This document shows, in pieces, positions 37,933 through 46,871 of a DNA stretch of 64,000 bases (positions are counted from its first letter, which is position 1; each line of letters opens with the position of its first letter). Location: positions 144,495 to 208,494 of the forward strand of contig NZ_VOLT01000008.1 of NCBI RefSeq assembly GCF_007954275.1, read 5' to 3'. The notes beneath the pieces were generated by a model. It saw only the letters and a list, made by a program, of their open reading frames with translations. It was not told the DNA's origin and searched no databases. Source of the DNA: Colwellia demingiae. Lineage in GTDB: Bacteria; Pseudomonadota; Gammaproteobacteria; Enterobacterales; Alteromonadaceae. Position numbers and translations under genes: made by a program.

Positions 37933-38077
37933 TGTTTTTCAATAAATACATAATAAAATTTCTAATCTAGATATATCTATTACCAATCAAAGTGCATGTT
38001 TCAGAGTCCTACACTTTGAATGGTAACAGGTATAGTATAAAATATTGTGCAATGGAACTGAACTATGTTGAGGAATA

Positions 38078-40981
38078 ATGAGTACTGACAAAACGACTAC
38101 AAATGCAAATAACTTTCAGAGTAAGCAAAAGCTTAAAGCTGGGAGTCATGTTAAGCACTTTCATCAGTTCTTTACTGCTTATATTATTGCAATATTCTTG
38201 GTCGTTGTAGTTGGGTTATCCTCAATTTTATTTTTTTTAGCACAACAATATAAACATTCTCAAACGTCAATAATTGAACAGCTTGTTTCATTACAAACGC
38301 AGTTTCTCCAGCAAACTCATCTAATTAATGCCGATAAGCTTATTGATGCTATATTGCAAAATGCTAATTCGCATGAATTGATCACCTTACAGCAATCACT
38401 TTCCCTACAAAGTAAAAAACTCTCATTACTGAACTCTGAATATAAAAATAGCTATCAGCAATTATTTTCCAACAACAACCTTGCTATGAATCTAATTAGT
38501 CGTATTGAGTCAAATCATGAAAATAATGAGTTATTAAATTCTAAGTCACTAATTCAACTTGATACTTTACTTGATGCGATTGAAATTCAATTGAATAATC
38601 AAAAGACGAACCCAAAGCAAGCAGCGCTGTTATCTAAAGTAGATAATCAGCTTACTACTATTGTAGTGATGCTTAATCGCTTGAATTTAAAAACGTCACT
38701 TGAAACCTTTGAACAAGTTAGCAAAGAAATTAATAAAATTTTTGTTACTGATTATGCCAAACAACTGGCTAATCAACAGTATGAAAGTCAAGGGATGGTT
38801 GATATTGTCAGAGACTTTATTCGTTTTGAAGATCTGATCTTAAAAGAGAATTTATTGGCTAAATGGCAAGATAATTTGTACCTAATAGATGATTATCAAC
38901 AACAACTAGTTGCTCAGCGACAGCAATTGAAAAGCATCTTTGGTGAACTGTTAAGAAGCCAACAAGAGGTTGATTCTACATTGGCAATTAGTGATTATAC
39001 GGGAATCAATAAAGAAGCTGTATTGTTTAATCTATTACCCAAATGGGTAGTTACTGCTTTTGCTGTTCTACTTATAAGTATTGCAGGCTTACTTTTGTTA
39101 ATTCGAAGAAAAATAAAAGTGGCTAGTCAATTTAGTGTTAACTGTATTACTCGTATCATAGAAAATGAAGCTAGCTCATTGACAGCTGAAGAGAAAGATA
39201 GTGTCTCCCTGCTACGTAATCATGCCTTGTACAGTGCGGAAGCTGAACAATTAATAAAGAGAATTCAACAGATAAATTCTCACACTCACAATGAAGTAGA
39301 GTATTTAGCGCTTACTGATAAAAAGCAAATGTTGGAAGATAAAGTTATTAATTTTGATGTATCAGCAAAATCTAAATCACAGTTATTAGTTGAACATCTG
39401 CGCTGTAAAGCTCTTCATCTAGCAGCAATAAAGCAATTAGTCTTATTAGGGGCTAGCTCAGTTACGACAAGGATAGGTGCTAGCAATAAAAACGGGGCAA
39501 GCGTAGCAGAAAACTCCTTGAGCAATGCTCACCTTCAAGGGCTAGACTTAGTCAATAAATTAAGACAAGCAAGTTATTATAGCTATTTACAAGGTAGTGA
39601 TGCCTTGTTGACATTAAGTGATGTGAATCTTGTTGCCCTAATTCAGGCTATTGTGCTTAATTCACGCAATGAGTTAATTCTCGGTAACCATAAGCTCTCG
39701 TTGAATATTGATGAAAAAATTCTTTCTGAGGTAAACCTAGATGTAGAATTATTTTGTGAAATGTTTAGCGTTTTTATCAGGTTACTATTCTCTCAGCAAA
39801 AAAACAGGCAGTTGGCGCTCAATTTACAATTGGTTGATAAAAATAATGGTCAACAAAAGGTATGCTTTACTGGCCAATTTCAAGGTGAAGATAAAATATT
39901 ATGCATACCACATGCATTGCAATATTTTAGTGATAATAGTATCGAGAAAAGTGAACTTGGAGACTACTTTTATACATTATTAAAAAACCAGCATGGCTAT
40001 GATGTTAGCGCTAAATTAACCGAACAAGCTTATAATTTCAGTTTCACTTTACCCTTAGCTGTTACTGATAATCAACAAGGGTATCATTATCCTGTACTGT
40101 CATTACCGGGTTACTTAGCGGATATTGAAAATGATTGTGTAAAGTTAGCAGCTAAATACCTTGTTATGCCTATAGAGGTTCTACTTGCAGTAAAAGCACC
40201 TGAAAAATATCAGTGTTTGCAGCAACTGTTGCAAGGCATGGGATTACAAATTACGCTTGTCAGTTGTGAATTGATGTTACATCAACATTGGCAGAGTGGT
40301 CGCTTCGCCGTATTGATAACAGAGATAGATTGTCAGCCCTTCACTGAATTTACGATTGATGAGGAGGAACACTATGCAGTAGCCATAACTCGTGGAGTGT
40401 TTAGTTTGGGAAGTCTGGTAGATATTACAGCTAAATCTGAAGGTTATTGTCACTGGATGCTGGGGGAGCTAAGTGCTGAAAGTACCGTAAGTGAACTAGT
40501 AACTGCAATGAAACCTTGGATAAAAGAGCAAAGTTGTGGGAGTTTTACTCCAGAAAATCAAGTGACACAAGTTACCAGCAGTAATAATAACATTGGCGTT
40601 GTGACAGAAGATGAACTTGCATTAGCGTTCTTAAATAAAGCACATAGTTTTAACTTTGAACGTTACTTAAAACATCAGGGCTCTGCTGAATTGGCTATTT
40701 TCATGCTTGAAGAATATACAACGGAAAATATTATACTTGTGGAGGAGTTAAGCCAAGCGTTTACGGTTAACGATGTTAAACAAGCTGATGCTGTTATCAA
40801 GGCATTGCTGGTTAATGGTAGAATACTTGCTGCAGATCACTTGTTGCAACTTTGCCAACATTGGCAGACATTGCTTATCACTCAAGGGTTAGATAACAGT
40901 GAAAAGGTACAAGTAACTTTATTAAGTAAAACGAAACAAGCGGTTGATGAAATTAGTCAACATGCAGTAACTATCGCTTAA
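38078..40981 (+). CDS. Membrane protein resembling a degenerate (catalytically dead) hybrid histidine kinase
   Basis: 967 residues. TM1 at about 32-54, a helical periplasmic domain rich in Gln and Leu to about 320, then TM2 at 322-341. This is the layout of TorS-like sensors. The region where a kinase should be (about 440-660) shows no usable H-box (no SHExRTP), N-box or G-box. A receiver-like section follows (about 690-810) without the acidic pocket and Lys. The C-terminal part resembles an HPt domain: AADHLLQLCQHWQ aligns with GADHLAELC of HPt proteins, but the position of the phospho-His is occupied by Lys near residue 907. So it may be a signalling scaffold. No function is known to me. 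Confidence 0.55.
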   Translation: MSTDKTTTNANNFQSKQKLKAGSHVKHFHQFFTAYIIAIFLVVVVGLSSILFFLAQQYKHSQTSIIEQLVSLQTQFLQQTHLINADKLIDAILQNANSHELITLQQSLSLQSKKLSLLNSEYKNSYQQLFSNNNLAMNLISRIESNHENNELLNSKSLIQLDTLLDAIEIQLNNQKTNPKQAALLSKVDNQLTTIVVMLNRLNLKTSLETFEQVSKEINKIFVTDYAKQLANQQYESQGMVDIVRDFIRFEDLILKENLLAKWQDNLYLIDDYQQQLVAQRQQLKSIFGELLRSQQEVDSTLAISDYTGINKEAVLFNLLPKWVVTAFAVLLISIAGLLLLIRRKIKVASQFSVNCITRIIENEASSLTAEEKDSVSLLRNHALYSAEAEQLIKRIQQINSHTHNEVEYLALTDKKQMLEDKVINFDVSAKSKSQLLVEHLRCKALHLAAIKQLVLLGASSVTTRIGASNKNGASVAENSLSNAHLQGLDLVNKLRQASYYSYLQGSDALLTLSDVNLVALIQAIVLNSRNELILGNHKLSLNIDEKILSEVNLDVELFCEMFSVFIRLLFSQQKNRQLALNLQLVDKNNGQQKVCFTGQFQGEDKILCIPHALQYFSDNSIEKSELGDYFYTLLKNQHGYDVSAKLTEQAYNFSFTLPLAVTDNQQGYHYPVLSLPGYLADIENDCVKLAAKYLVMPIEVLLAVKAPEKYQCLQQLLQGMGLQITLVSCELMLHQHWQSGRFAVLITEIDCQPFTEFTIDEEEHYAVAITRGVFSLGSLVDITAKSEGYCHWMLGELSAESTVSELVTAMKPWIKEQSCGSFTPENQVTQVTSSNNNIGVVTEDELALAFLNKAHSFNFERYLKHQGSAELAIFMLEEYTTENIILVEELSQAFTVNDVKQADAVIKALLVNGRILAADHLLQLCQHWQTLLITQGLDNSEKVQVTLLSKTKQAVDEISQHAVTIA

Positions 40982-41030
40982 TTTAAGTGTACGTAAACAG
41001 TATTATTATCATAAATCCCTAAGGACTATC

Positions 41031-41243
41031 TTGAGTAATCATAATAGCAATAACCAAATAAAATTAACTGATAGCCCATGTGTGCGTAATTGCTGCTTGG
41101 ATAGTGATGACATGTGCCTAGGTTGTTTTCGTTACATTGATGAGATTACTTCTTGGCGAAGTTATTCTGATGAAGAAAAGCAGAAAATCACAACCTTGTG
41201 CCAACAAAGGCAAGAAGATGAGCAAAGTAAATTAAATAGCTAA
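41031..41243 (+). CDS. DUF1289 small Cys-rich protein
   Basis: 70 residues, TTG start at 41031 with AAGGA ten bases upstream. Cys17, Cys21, Cys22, Cys29 and Cys32 in SPCVRNCCLDSDDMCLGCFR form the DUF1289 (YdhL-like) metal-binding pattern, followed by the usual EITSWRSYSDEEKQ. The role is unknown; a zinc or iron-sulfur centre is plausible. It follows the degenerate kinase gene by 49 bp and is likely co-transcribed. Confidence 0.85.
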   Translation: MSNHNSNNQIKLTDSPCVRNCCLDSDDMCLGCFRYIDEITSWRSYSDEEKQKITTLCQQRQEDEQSKLNS

Positions 41244-41335
41244 GAATGTGTGATGGATACTTTTACATCCATCATTTTATTCTAATATAAACGTTGTAAA
41301 TTGAACATCAAATCGAATTTAATAAAGGACTTTTC

Positions 41336-41857
41336 GTGATTAATAAGAAAACACTCAAATCAATACTCTCTTTTACCGAACACCAAAACCCCGCTCCTAG
41401 TTTTATTGTTATTTATATTCTCACTTGGCTTGTTTGGCATAATCAGTTATTTAGCTATTTTATAGATGCTCAAGGAGATTTTTTAATGAAAGTTACCAGC
41501 TCTGTGGCATCTCTTGAAAAAAACCAATACCTTGTCGTTTTCCTTTTAACTTGCTTGATTCTTCTTGGGCGTTTGCTGGTTGATTATTTTAGTTTTAAAT
41601 CTAGAGAACTGTTAAATTCAGCGGATGATGATTTTGTTAATGCGAGAGACGACCAAAAGTTTGCTCAAAATACCGATATTGCTAATTTGATGGCGACCCT
41701 AACAAAAACTCAGCAACAACTAGCGGATAGCAAAGTAAAAGAGAAAAAAATAACGGCTGAAAAAAATGATGCGATTAAAAAACTATTGAGCCTCCAGCAT
41801 GAGCTAGATGAAGCTAAAGCCGATATAAATATACTCAATAAAGTTACAACTAATTAA
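41336..41857 (+). CDS. Hypothetical two-helix membrane protein with coiled coil
   Basis: 173 residues from GTG 41336. Two hydrophobic segments at about 21-43 (FIVIYILTWLVWHNQLFSYF) and 64-86 (YLVVFLLTCLILLGRLLVDYF), then a charged, Gln/Lys/Glu-rich coiled coil from about 115 to 170 that should be cytoplasmic. I do not recognise the family. It is in the same direction as, and 92 bp after, the DUF1289 gene and converges with queG (21 bp between ends). Confidence 0.7.
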   Translation: MINKKTLKSILSFTEHQNPAPSFIVIYILTWLVWHNQLFSYFIDAQGDFLMKVTSSVASLEKNQYLVVFLLTCLILLGRLLVDYFSFKSRELLNSADDDFVNARDDQKFAQNTDIANLMATLTKTQQQLADSKVKEKKITAEKNDAIKKLLSLQHELDEAKADINILNKVTTN

Positions 41858-41878
41858 TTCGTTTATATTCTTATGGCG

Positions 41879-43081
41879 TTAGGAATCTCTAGTAAGGCCT
41901 TTCTCAACGGAGCGGATCAAGCGCAGTGTTAATCTATGGTTTGTCGCTTGCTCTGCTGCTACTTTATCTGAGAGCATTTTCTTATCGCCTTGCTGTGCTA
42001 GTGCCCAGTGAATATGTTCAATAACGAGTTCACTTGCTTCAGCTAACTTTTCGGTTAATGCAGTAACAATAATATCACTATAGGGTGCATTACCTAATGC
42101 TACCGCAATATTACGCAGCCAACTTTGAAAACCAATACGTCTTATGGGGGAGCCTTGCAAAGTATTTAGGAAATAGTCTTCTGACCAAGCGAATAACTCA
42201 AGTAAGCTGATATCATCTAGGTTATTTCTCGCTTGGAAGTCATCAACAAGGCTAAGCTTAGCGTACTTATTCCAAGGACAAATTAATTGGCAATCATCAC
42301 AGCCATAAATACGATTACCCATTAAAGGGCGTAACTCTTCAGGTATGGCGTCGGGTGATTCAATAGTGAAATAAGAAATGCAACGTCTTGCATCAACTGT
42401 GTATGGCTCGACAATCGCTTTAGTGGGGCAAATTTTAATGCACGCTACACAAGTGCCGCAATCATTAGTTTTAGTCTGTGTTTCAATGGCTTTGATAGCA
42501 CTTTCACTATACTCATTACTACTAACTGGCAAGGGAATATCAACAAAGAGCTCACCTAAGAAGAACCAAGAACCAGCTTCCTTATTGATTAATAATGTAT
42601 GCTTACCAGCCCAGCCCAGCCCCGCTTTTTCTGCAAGTGGCCTTTCCATTACGGGAGCTGAATCAACGAATGGTCGACAGTTAAAGTCGCTACAGTGCTC
42701 TGCTATTTTCTTGCCTAATTGCTGTAAGCGTTTACGCATTAATTTATGATAATCACGCCCGAGCGCATACCGGCTAATATAGGCTTTGTTTTTATCTTTT
42801 AGAATACTGGCAAATTTAGCATTTTGTGGCAGGTAATCTAAACGTACGCTAATTACTCTAATAGTACCGGGAACTAATTCCGCAGGTCGAGCACGCATTA
42901 AGCCATGGCGAGCCATGTAATACATATTGCCATGGTAGTTATTAGCTAACCAACGCTCTAACATACTTTCATGAGCAGATAGATCAATATTACTGATGCC
43001 TAAATCAGAAAAACCTAATTCTTTACCCCAAGACTTGATTTTTTCTGTTAATTCTTGATAGTTAATAGGAGACATTGTCAT
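41879..43081 (-). CDS. queG: Epoxyqueuosine reductase QueG
   Basis: 400 residues. Cobalamin-dependent enzyme for the last step of queuosine synthesis in tRNA wobble position 34. Two [4Fe-4S] motifs: CGTCVACIKICPTKAI and CDDCQLICPWNK, with the family segments GWAGKHTLLIN and FFLGELFVD. A C-terminal HEAT-like tail is present. ATG at 43081; a second ATG two codons in gives an equally good start. It is divergent from the nnr gene, as in E. coli (yjeS/yjeF), with a MITE-like element between them. Confidence 0.94.
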   Translation of the reverse strand: MTMSPINYQELTEKIKSWGKELGFSDLGISNIDLSAHESMLERWLANNYHGNMYYMARHGLMRARPAELVPGTIRVISVRLDYLPQNAKFASILKDKNKAYISRYALGRDYHKLMRKRLQQLGKKIAEHCSDFNCRPFVDSAPVMERPLAEKAGLGWAGKHTLLINKEAGSWFFLGELFVDIPLPVSSNEYSESAIKAIETQTKTNDCGTCVACIKICPTKAIVEPYTVDARRCISYFTIESPDAIPEELRPLMGNRIYGCDDCQLICPWNKYAKLSLVDDFQARNNLDDISLLELFAWSEDYFLNTLQGSPIRRIGFQSWLRNIAVALGNAPYSDIIVTALTEKLAEASELVIEHIHWALAQQGDKKMLSDKVAAEQATNHRLTLRLIRSVEKGLTRDS

Positions 43082-43134
43082 AAAGTTAAGTCAGCTTCAG
43101 CTCGTTTGTTGAACCATTGATTGAGGTTAAACTA

Positions 43135-43410
43135 ATACCATTTTGATTAAGTTTCTTCCCACTCAGCGAGAATTAAAAGGCTTAGAGGCAAGGCATTGAT
43201 TGAAGAGAATGGTTATTCCCTTATCCAAATCAATAACGTAGCATGTAAGCCTTTACCTTTTATTAGGTACTCGCCCTTCGGGAGTTTGTCAGCGACTCGA
43301 TAACCGCACTGAATTTCTTTCATATAGAATAACTATAATGTAAAAAAATTCAATTTGTTCTCAAACCGCTGACAAGCTCTGGGTAGGAACAAAGTTAGTC
43401 AAGTTGGTAT
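43135..43410. repeat. MITE-like intergenic element, copy 2
   Basis: 276 bp, opposite orientation to copy 1. Left end ATACCATTTTGATTAAGTTTC, right end, reversed, ATACCAACTTGACTAA. The 'CAGCGAGAATTAAAAGGC' block matches the right half of copy 1 reversed, and 'CTCGCCCTTCGGGAG' matches its left half reversed. The right end stops four bases before the nnr start codon, so the element provides the whole upstream leader of that gene. Confidence 0.78.
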
Positions 43411-43414
43411 CACC

Positions 43415-44989
43415 ATGAAATTATTACCAAGTTTATCACAAAAGCCACCTATGGCATCTGTGTATAGTGCAAATCAAGTCTTGAAAAATGAAACGAATGT
43501 TGCGCGAAGTCAAGGTATAGCAATGTATGAACTTATGCAAAGCGCAGGCGCTGCAATTTTCACACAATTATCGAATAGTTGGCCTAACACCCAACACATA
43601 TTAATATTGTGTGGTAAAGGAAATAATGGCGGTGATGGTTTTGTCGTTGCTAAATTAGCGCATCAAGCAAAGATAAAGGTGAGTGTGCTACTTACCTGTG
43701 ATGTGAGCCAATTAAAAGGTGATGCCTTACTGGCTTATCAAGCAATGATCTCCACAGGAGTATCACCAATAATTGAGGATATAGCGAATAAAAATACTGA
43801 TAACTTAGCTGTTATAAGCAAGTTTACTGGTGAGGTAATTGTTGATGCTTTATTTGGTATTGGTTTTACAGGTCAACTTACACCGTTGTTTCAAGAGCTT
43901 GTCTCAACCATTAATCATCAAAAAGCTAAGGTGATCAGTATTGATGTACCTTCTGGGCTTTGTGCCACAACAGGTAAAGTGTATGGCATAAACATTGAAA
44001 TACAAGCCATCATTGCTGATGTAACGCTAACTTTTATCGTTTATAAGCAAGGTTTGTTAACTGGTCAGGCCGCCAACTTTGTCGGCAAACTATTCTTGGC
44101 ACCTTTAACAATGAATAACGCTTTCACTAAACAAGTGAAAACCAATAATTACTATGCCCAATATAAATTTCCATTGAATCAACCTAAGCGATTACCTACC
44201 AGCCATAAAGGTGATAGTGGATTATTGCTGGCTATAGGCGGAAGCGTCTCAATGCCAGGGGCAATTCGTCTTGCGAGTGAATCAGCTTTACGGTGCGGTG
44301 CTGGGTTAGTTGCAGTGAGTTGTCACAAAGATAATCAAATGCTCATAATGAATGGTCGACCTGAATTGATGTTAGCACCAGAAACTAGTGTCTTATTAGA
44401 GAGTTCAACTCAACTGAGTAAAGCAAGAGCGTACCTCATCGGTCCAGGGTTAGGACAGAGTGACCAAGCAAAACAGCTATTTGAATTAATATGTAAAACT
44501 AGCCAGACACAGAATAAAACCACGGTCCTTGATGCTGATGCTTTAATACTATTAAGTGAGACCAAACAACAATGTAATCAGTGGATATTGACACCACATC
44601 CCAAAGAAGCTGCTGCGTTGTTACAATGTGATGTGACAAGTATTGAGGCAGACCGTTTTTCTGCAGTACGCGCTATTGCTAATCAATACGGTGGAATTTG
44701 TTTGCTTAAAGGCGCAGGTACGTTAATTTCAGATGGTGAGCATGTTGTTATAAATAATTCAGGTAATGCGGGAATGGCATCGGGTGGTATGGGCGATGTA
44801 TTAAGTGGGGTTATTAGTGCTTTAGTGATGCAAAGTGATAATAATTTTTACTCAACATGCCTAGCGGCATATATTCATGGTGCTGCAGCTGATATTATAG
44901 CCAATAATAATGGTCAGCGTGGTTTATTAGCAAGTGATTTATTTATACCATTGCAGCAATTGCTCAATGGAAAAGTGCCTAATCATTAA
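43415..44989 (+). CDS. nnr: Bifunctional NAD(P)HX epimerase / ADP-dependent dehydratase
   Basis: 524 residues. The N-terminal YjeF_N epimerase domain (about 12-235; GKGNNGGDGFVVA, DALFGIGF, SIDVPSGL) is fused to a C-terminal ribokinase-like dehydratase domain (about 250-515; GGSVSMPGAIRLAS, GPGLGQS, LDADAL, TPHPKEAA, GSGGMGDVLSGV-like NAGMASGGMGDVLSG). It repairs hydrated NADH and NADPH. ATG 43415 has no Shine-Dalgarno because a repeat ends directly before it; ATG 43451 is an alternative start. It opens the nnr-tsaE-amiB-mutL-miaA-hfq-hfl operon. Confidence 0.93.
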   Translation: MKLLPSLSQKPPMASVYSANQVLKNETNVARSQGIAMYELMQSAGAAIFTQLSNSWPNTQHILILCGKGNNGGDGFVVAKLAHQAKIKVSVLLTCDVSQLKGDALLAYQAMISTGVSPIIEDIANKNTDNLAVISKFTGEVIVDALFGIGFTGQLTPLFQELVSTINHQKAKVISIDVPSGLCATTGKVYGINIEIQAIIADVTLTFIVYKQGLLTGQAANFVGKLFLAPLTMNNAFTKQVKTNNYYAQYKFPLNQPKRLPTSHKGDSGLLLAIGGSVSMPGAIRLASESALRCGAGLVAVSCHKDNQMLIMNGRPELMLAPETSVLLESSTQLSKARAYLIGPGLGQSDQAKQLFELICKTSQTQNKTTVLDADALILLSETKQQCNQWILTPHPKEAAALLQCDVTSIEADRFSAVRAIANQYGGICLLKGAGTLISDGEHVVINNSGNAGMASGGMGDVLSGVISALVMQSDNNFYSTCLAAYIHGAAADIIANNNGQRGLLASDLFIPLQQLLNGKVPNH

Positions 44990-45027
44990 CGTTGTAATAA
45001 TAGTCGTAATAAACATAGAAAAGTAAA

Positions 45028-45516
45028 ATGAAGCAATTAGAATATTTTTTAGCTGATGAAGCTGCCACCATTGCCATTGGTTCAGGACTGGCGGAAGTAC
45101 TTAAAAGTGCCACAGTTCAGCAAGCATTAGTGGTTTATCTTAACGGTGATTTAGGCGCAGGAAAAACGACTCTTACTCGAGGGTTTGTCAGAGGTATGGG
45201 GCATAAAGGTAATGTAAAAAGCCCTACTTATACTTTGGTTGAACCTTATGAATTAGGGGAGTGGCGAGTCTTTCATTTTGATTTATATCGTCTTTCGGAT
45301 GCTGAAGAATTAGAATATATGGGGATTCGAGATTATTTTAATAATGACTGTTGCTGCTTTATTGAATGGCCAGAAAAAGGAACTGGGCTATTGGCTAAAG
45401 CAGATTTAATCATTAATATAGCTTATCAAGATGAACAAAGAGTCATCAAGCTGGAAGCCGAAACTGTTCATGGCGAACAAGTGATAAATGCGCTTGCACA
45501 AATTATAAAGTTATAA
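45028..45516 (+). CDS. tsaE: tRNA threonylcarbamoyladenosine synthesis ATPase TsaE
   Basis: 162 residues. P-loop LNGDLGAGKTTLTRG and the family segment VKSPTYTLVEPYE, then FHFDLYRLSD and IEWPEKG. It is the ATPase partner of TsaB/TsaD in t6A37 tRNA modification. It sits 38 bp after nnr and 17 bp before amiB, the conserved gammaproteobacterial order. Confidence 0.95.
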   Translation: MKQLEYFLADEAATIAIGSGLAEVLKSATVQQALVVYLNGDLGAGKTTLTRGFVRGMGHKGNVKSPTYTLVEPYELGEWRVFHFDLYRLSDAEELEYMGIRDYFNNDCCCFIEWPEKGTGLLAKADLIINIAYQDEQRVIKLEAETVHGEQVINALAQIIKL

Positions 45517-45533
45517 AAATTGGGGTTAGTTGG

Positions 45534-46865
45534 ATGTATCGGAGAATTCTCCTATCAATAATAAGGCTACGTGCGCTTAGTTTTCTATGTGTTGCTGTCT
45601 TAAGTTTACTTTCAGTGAATACCTATGCTGCAAATAGCATTGATGGTATTCGTGTCTGGCCCGCGCCGGAAAATACTCGTATTGTTTTTGATGTTAAGCA
45701 AAAACCCGATTATAAATTTTTTACTCTCAGTAAACCAAATCGATTGGTGATTGATTTTACCAATACAAAAAACACCGTAGCTTTAAAAAATCTTGCCGTT
45801 AACGACCCACGAGTAAAACTTTTTCGTTCAAGCGAAAATAAAGGCAAAACTCGCTTGGTATTAGAATTAACTAAGTCTTATCAGCTGACCGTTTTTCCAC
45901 TAGCACCTGCGGGACAATACGGACATCGTTTGGTGATTGATCTTTATGATAAAAACCGTAGTAAAAAGAATGTTTCTAAACCAAAAAAAAATGTAGGCGA
46001 TATCATCATTGGTATTGATGCTGGTCATGGTGGCGAAGATCCCGGTTCAATCGGTGGCAAAGGTACCTATGAAAAAAGAGTTACTTTAGCCATAGCTAAA
46101 AAATTACAAAAAGTAATTAACAAAGAAAAAGGCATGAAAGCGGTGATGATCCGCAGTGGCGATTATTATGTCAATTTGAATCGTCGTACTAGCCTGGCTA
46201 GAGATAAGCATGTCGACTTTTTAGTCTCAATACATGCGGATGCTTTTCATACCCCAGGACCAAGTGGTGCCTCAGTTTGGGTAGTAACTAAGAGCCGTGC
46301 TGAGTCAGAGTTATCGCGATGGCTGGTAAATAGAGAGAAAAAATCAGAATTACTTGGCGGTGGCGGTGGGGTAATCAAAAACACTTCAGACAGCCACTTA
46401 GCATTAACTTTAGCCGATATGAGCAAAGAGCATTCTTTAGGCGTAAGTTTTGGTGTGGCTAATAATGTTATAAAAGAGCTTAAAAAAATCACCAAAATGC
46501 ATAAATCAACACCTCAAAATGGTAATTTTGCGGTGCTTAAATCGTCGGATATACCTTCAATATTGGTCGAAACAGGTTTTATCTCAAATCACAAAGAAGA
46601 GAAAAATCTAACCTGGTCTAAGCACCAGCAACGTTTAGCGAATGCAATCCATGGTGGTATTAAAAAGCACTTTTTAGCGCACCCATTAACCGGTTCTTAT
46701 TTTGCTTCGGTGGGCTATAAAAAGCATAAGTTACGCAGTGGAGAATCACTATCAGTATTAGCCAAACGTTATAATATATCTATGAGCAAACTTAAATCTA
46801 TCAATAAATTAAAAACTAATTCATTAAGAATTGGTCAAACGTTAAAAATTCCCCGTACTGGATAA
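45534..46865 (+). CDS. amiB: N-acetylmuramoyl-L-alanine amidase AmiB with LysM domain
   Basis: 443 residues. A signal peptide (cleaved near Ala-Ala-Asn, residue 33) precedes an AMIN domain (about 35-135, SIDGIRVWPAPENTRIVFDV). The zinc amidase_3 domain (about 158-375) has metal ligands in GIDAGHGGEDPG, the Glu in GTYEKR and the His in SIHADAF; the catalytic Glu is in LVETGFISN. A C-terminal LysM (about 397-440, HKLRSGESLSVLAKRYNIS) binds peptidoglycan. It splits septal peptidoglycan during cell division, with its activity probably controlled by EnvC/NlpD. Six bases separate it from mutL. Confidence 0.93.
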   Translation: MYRRILLSIIRLRALSFLCVAVLSLLSVNTYAANSIDGIRVWPAPENTRIVFDVKQKPDYKFFTLSKPNRLVIDFTNTKNTVALKNLAVNDPRVKLFRSSENKGKTRLVLELTKSYQLTVFPLAPAGQYGHRLVIDLYDKNRSKKNVSKPKKNVGDIIIGIDAGHGGEDPGSIGGKGTYEKRVTLAIAKKLQKVINKEKGMKAVMIRSGDYYVNLNRRTSLARDKHVDFLVSIHADAFHTPGPSGASVWVVTKSRAESELSRWLVNREKKSELLGGGGGVIKNTSDSHLALTLADMSKEHSLGVSFGVANNVIKELKKITKMHKSTPQNGNFAVLKSSDIPSILVETGFISNHKEEKNLTWSKHQQRLANAIHGGIKKHFLAHPLTGSYFASVGYKKHKLRSGESLSVLAKRYNISMSKLKSINKLKTNSLRIGQTLKIPRTG

Positions 46866-46871
46866 ACTCCT

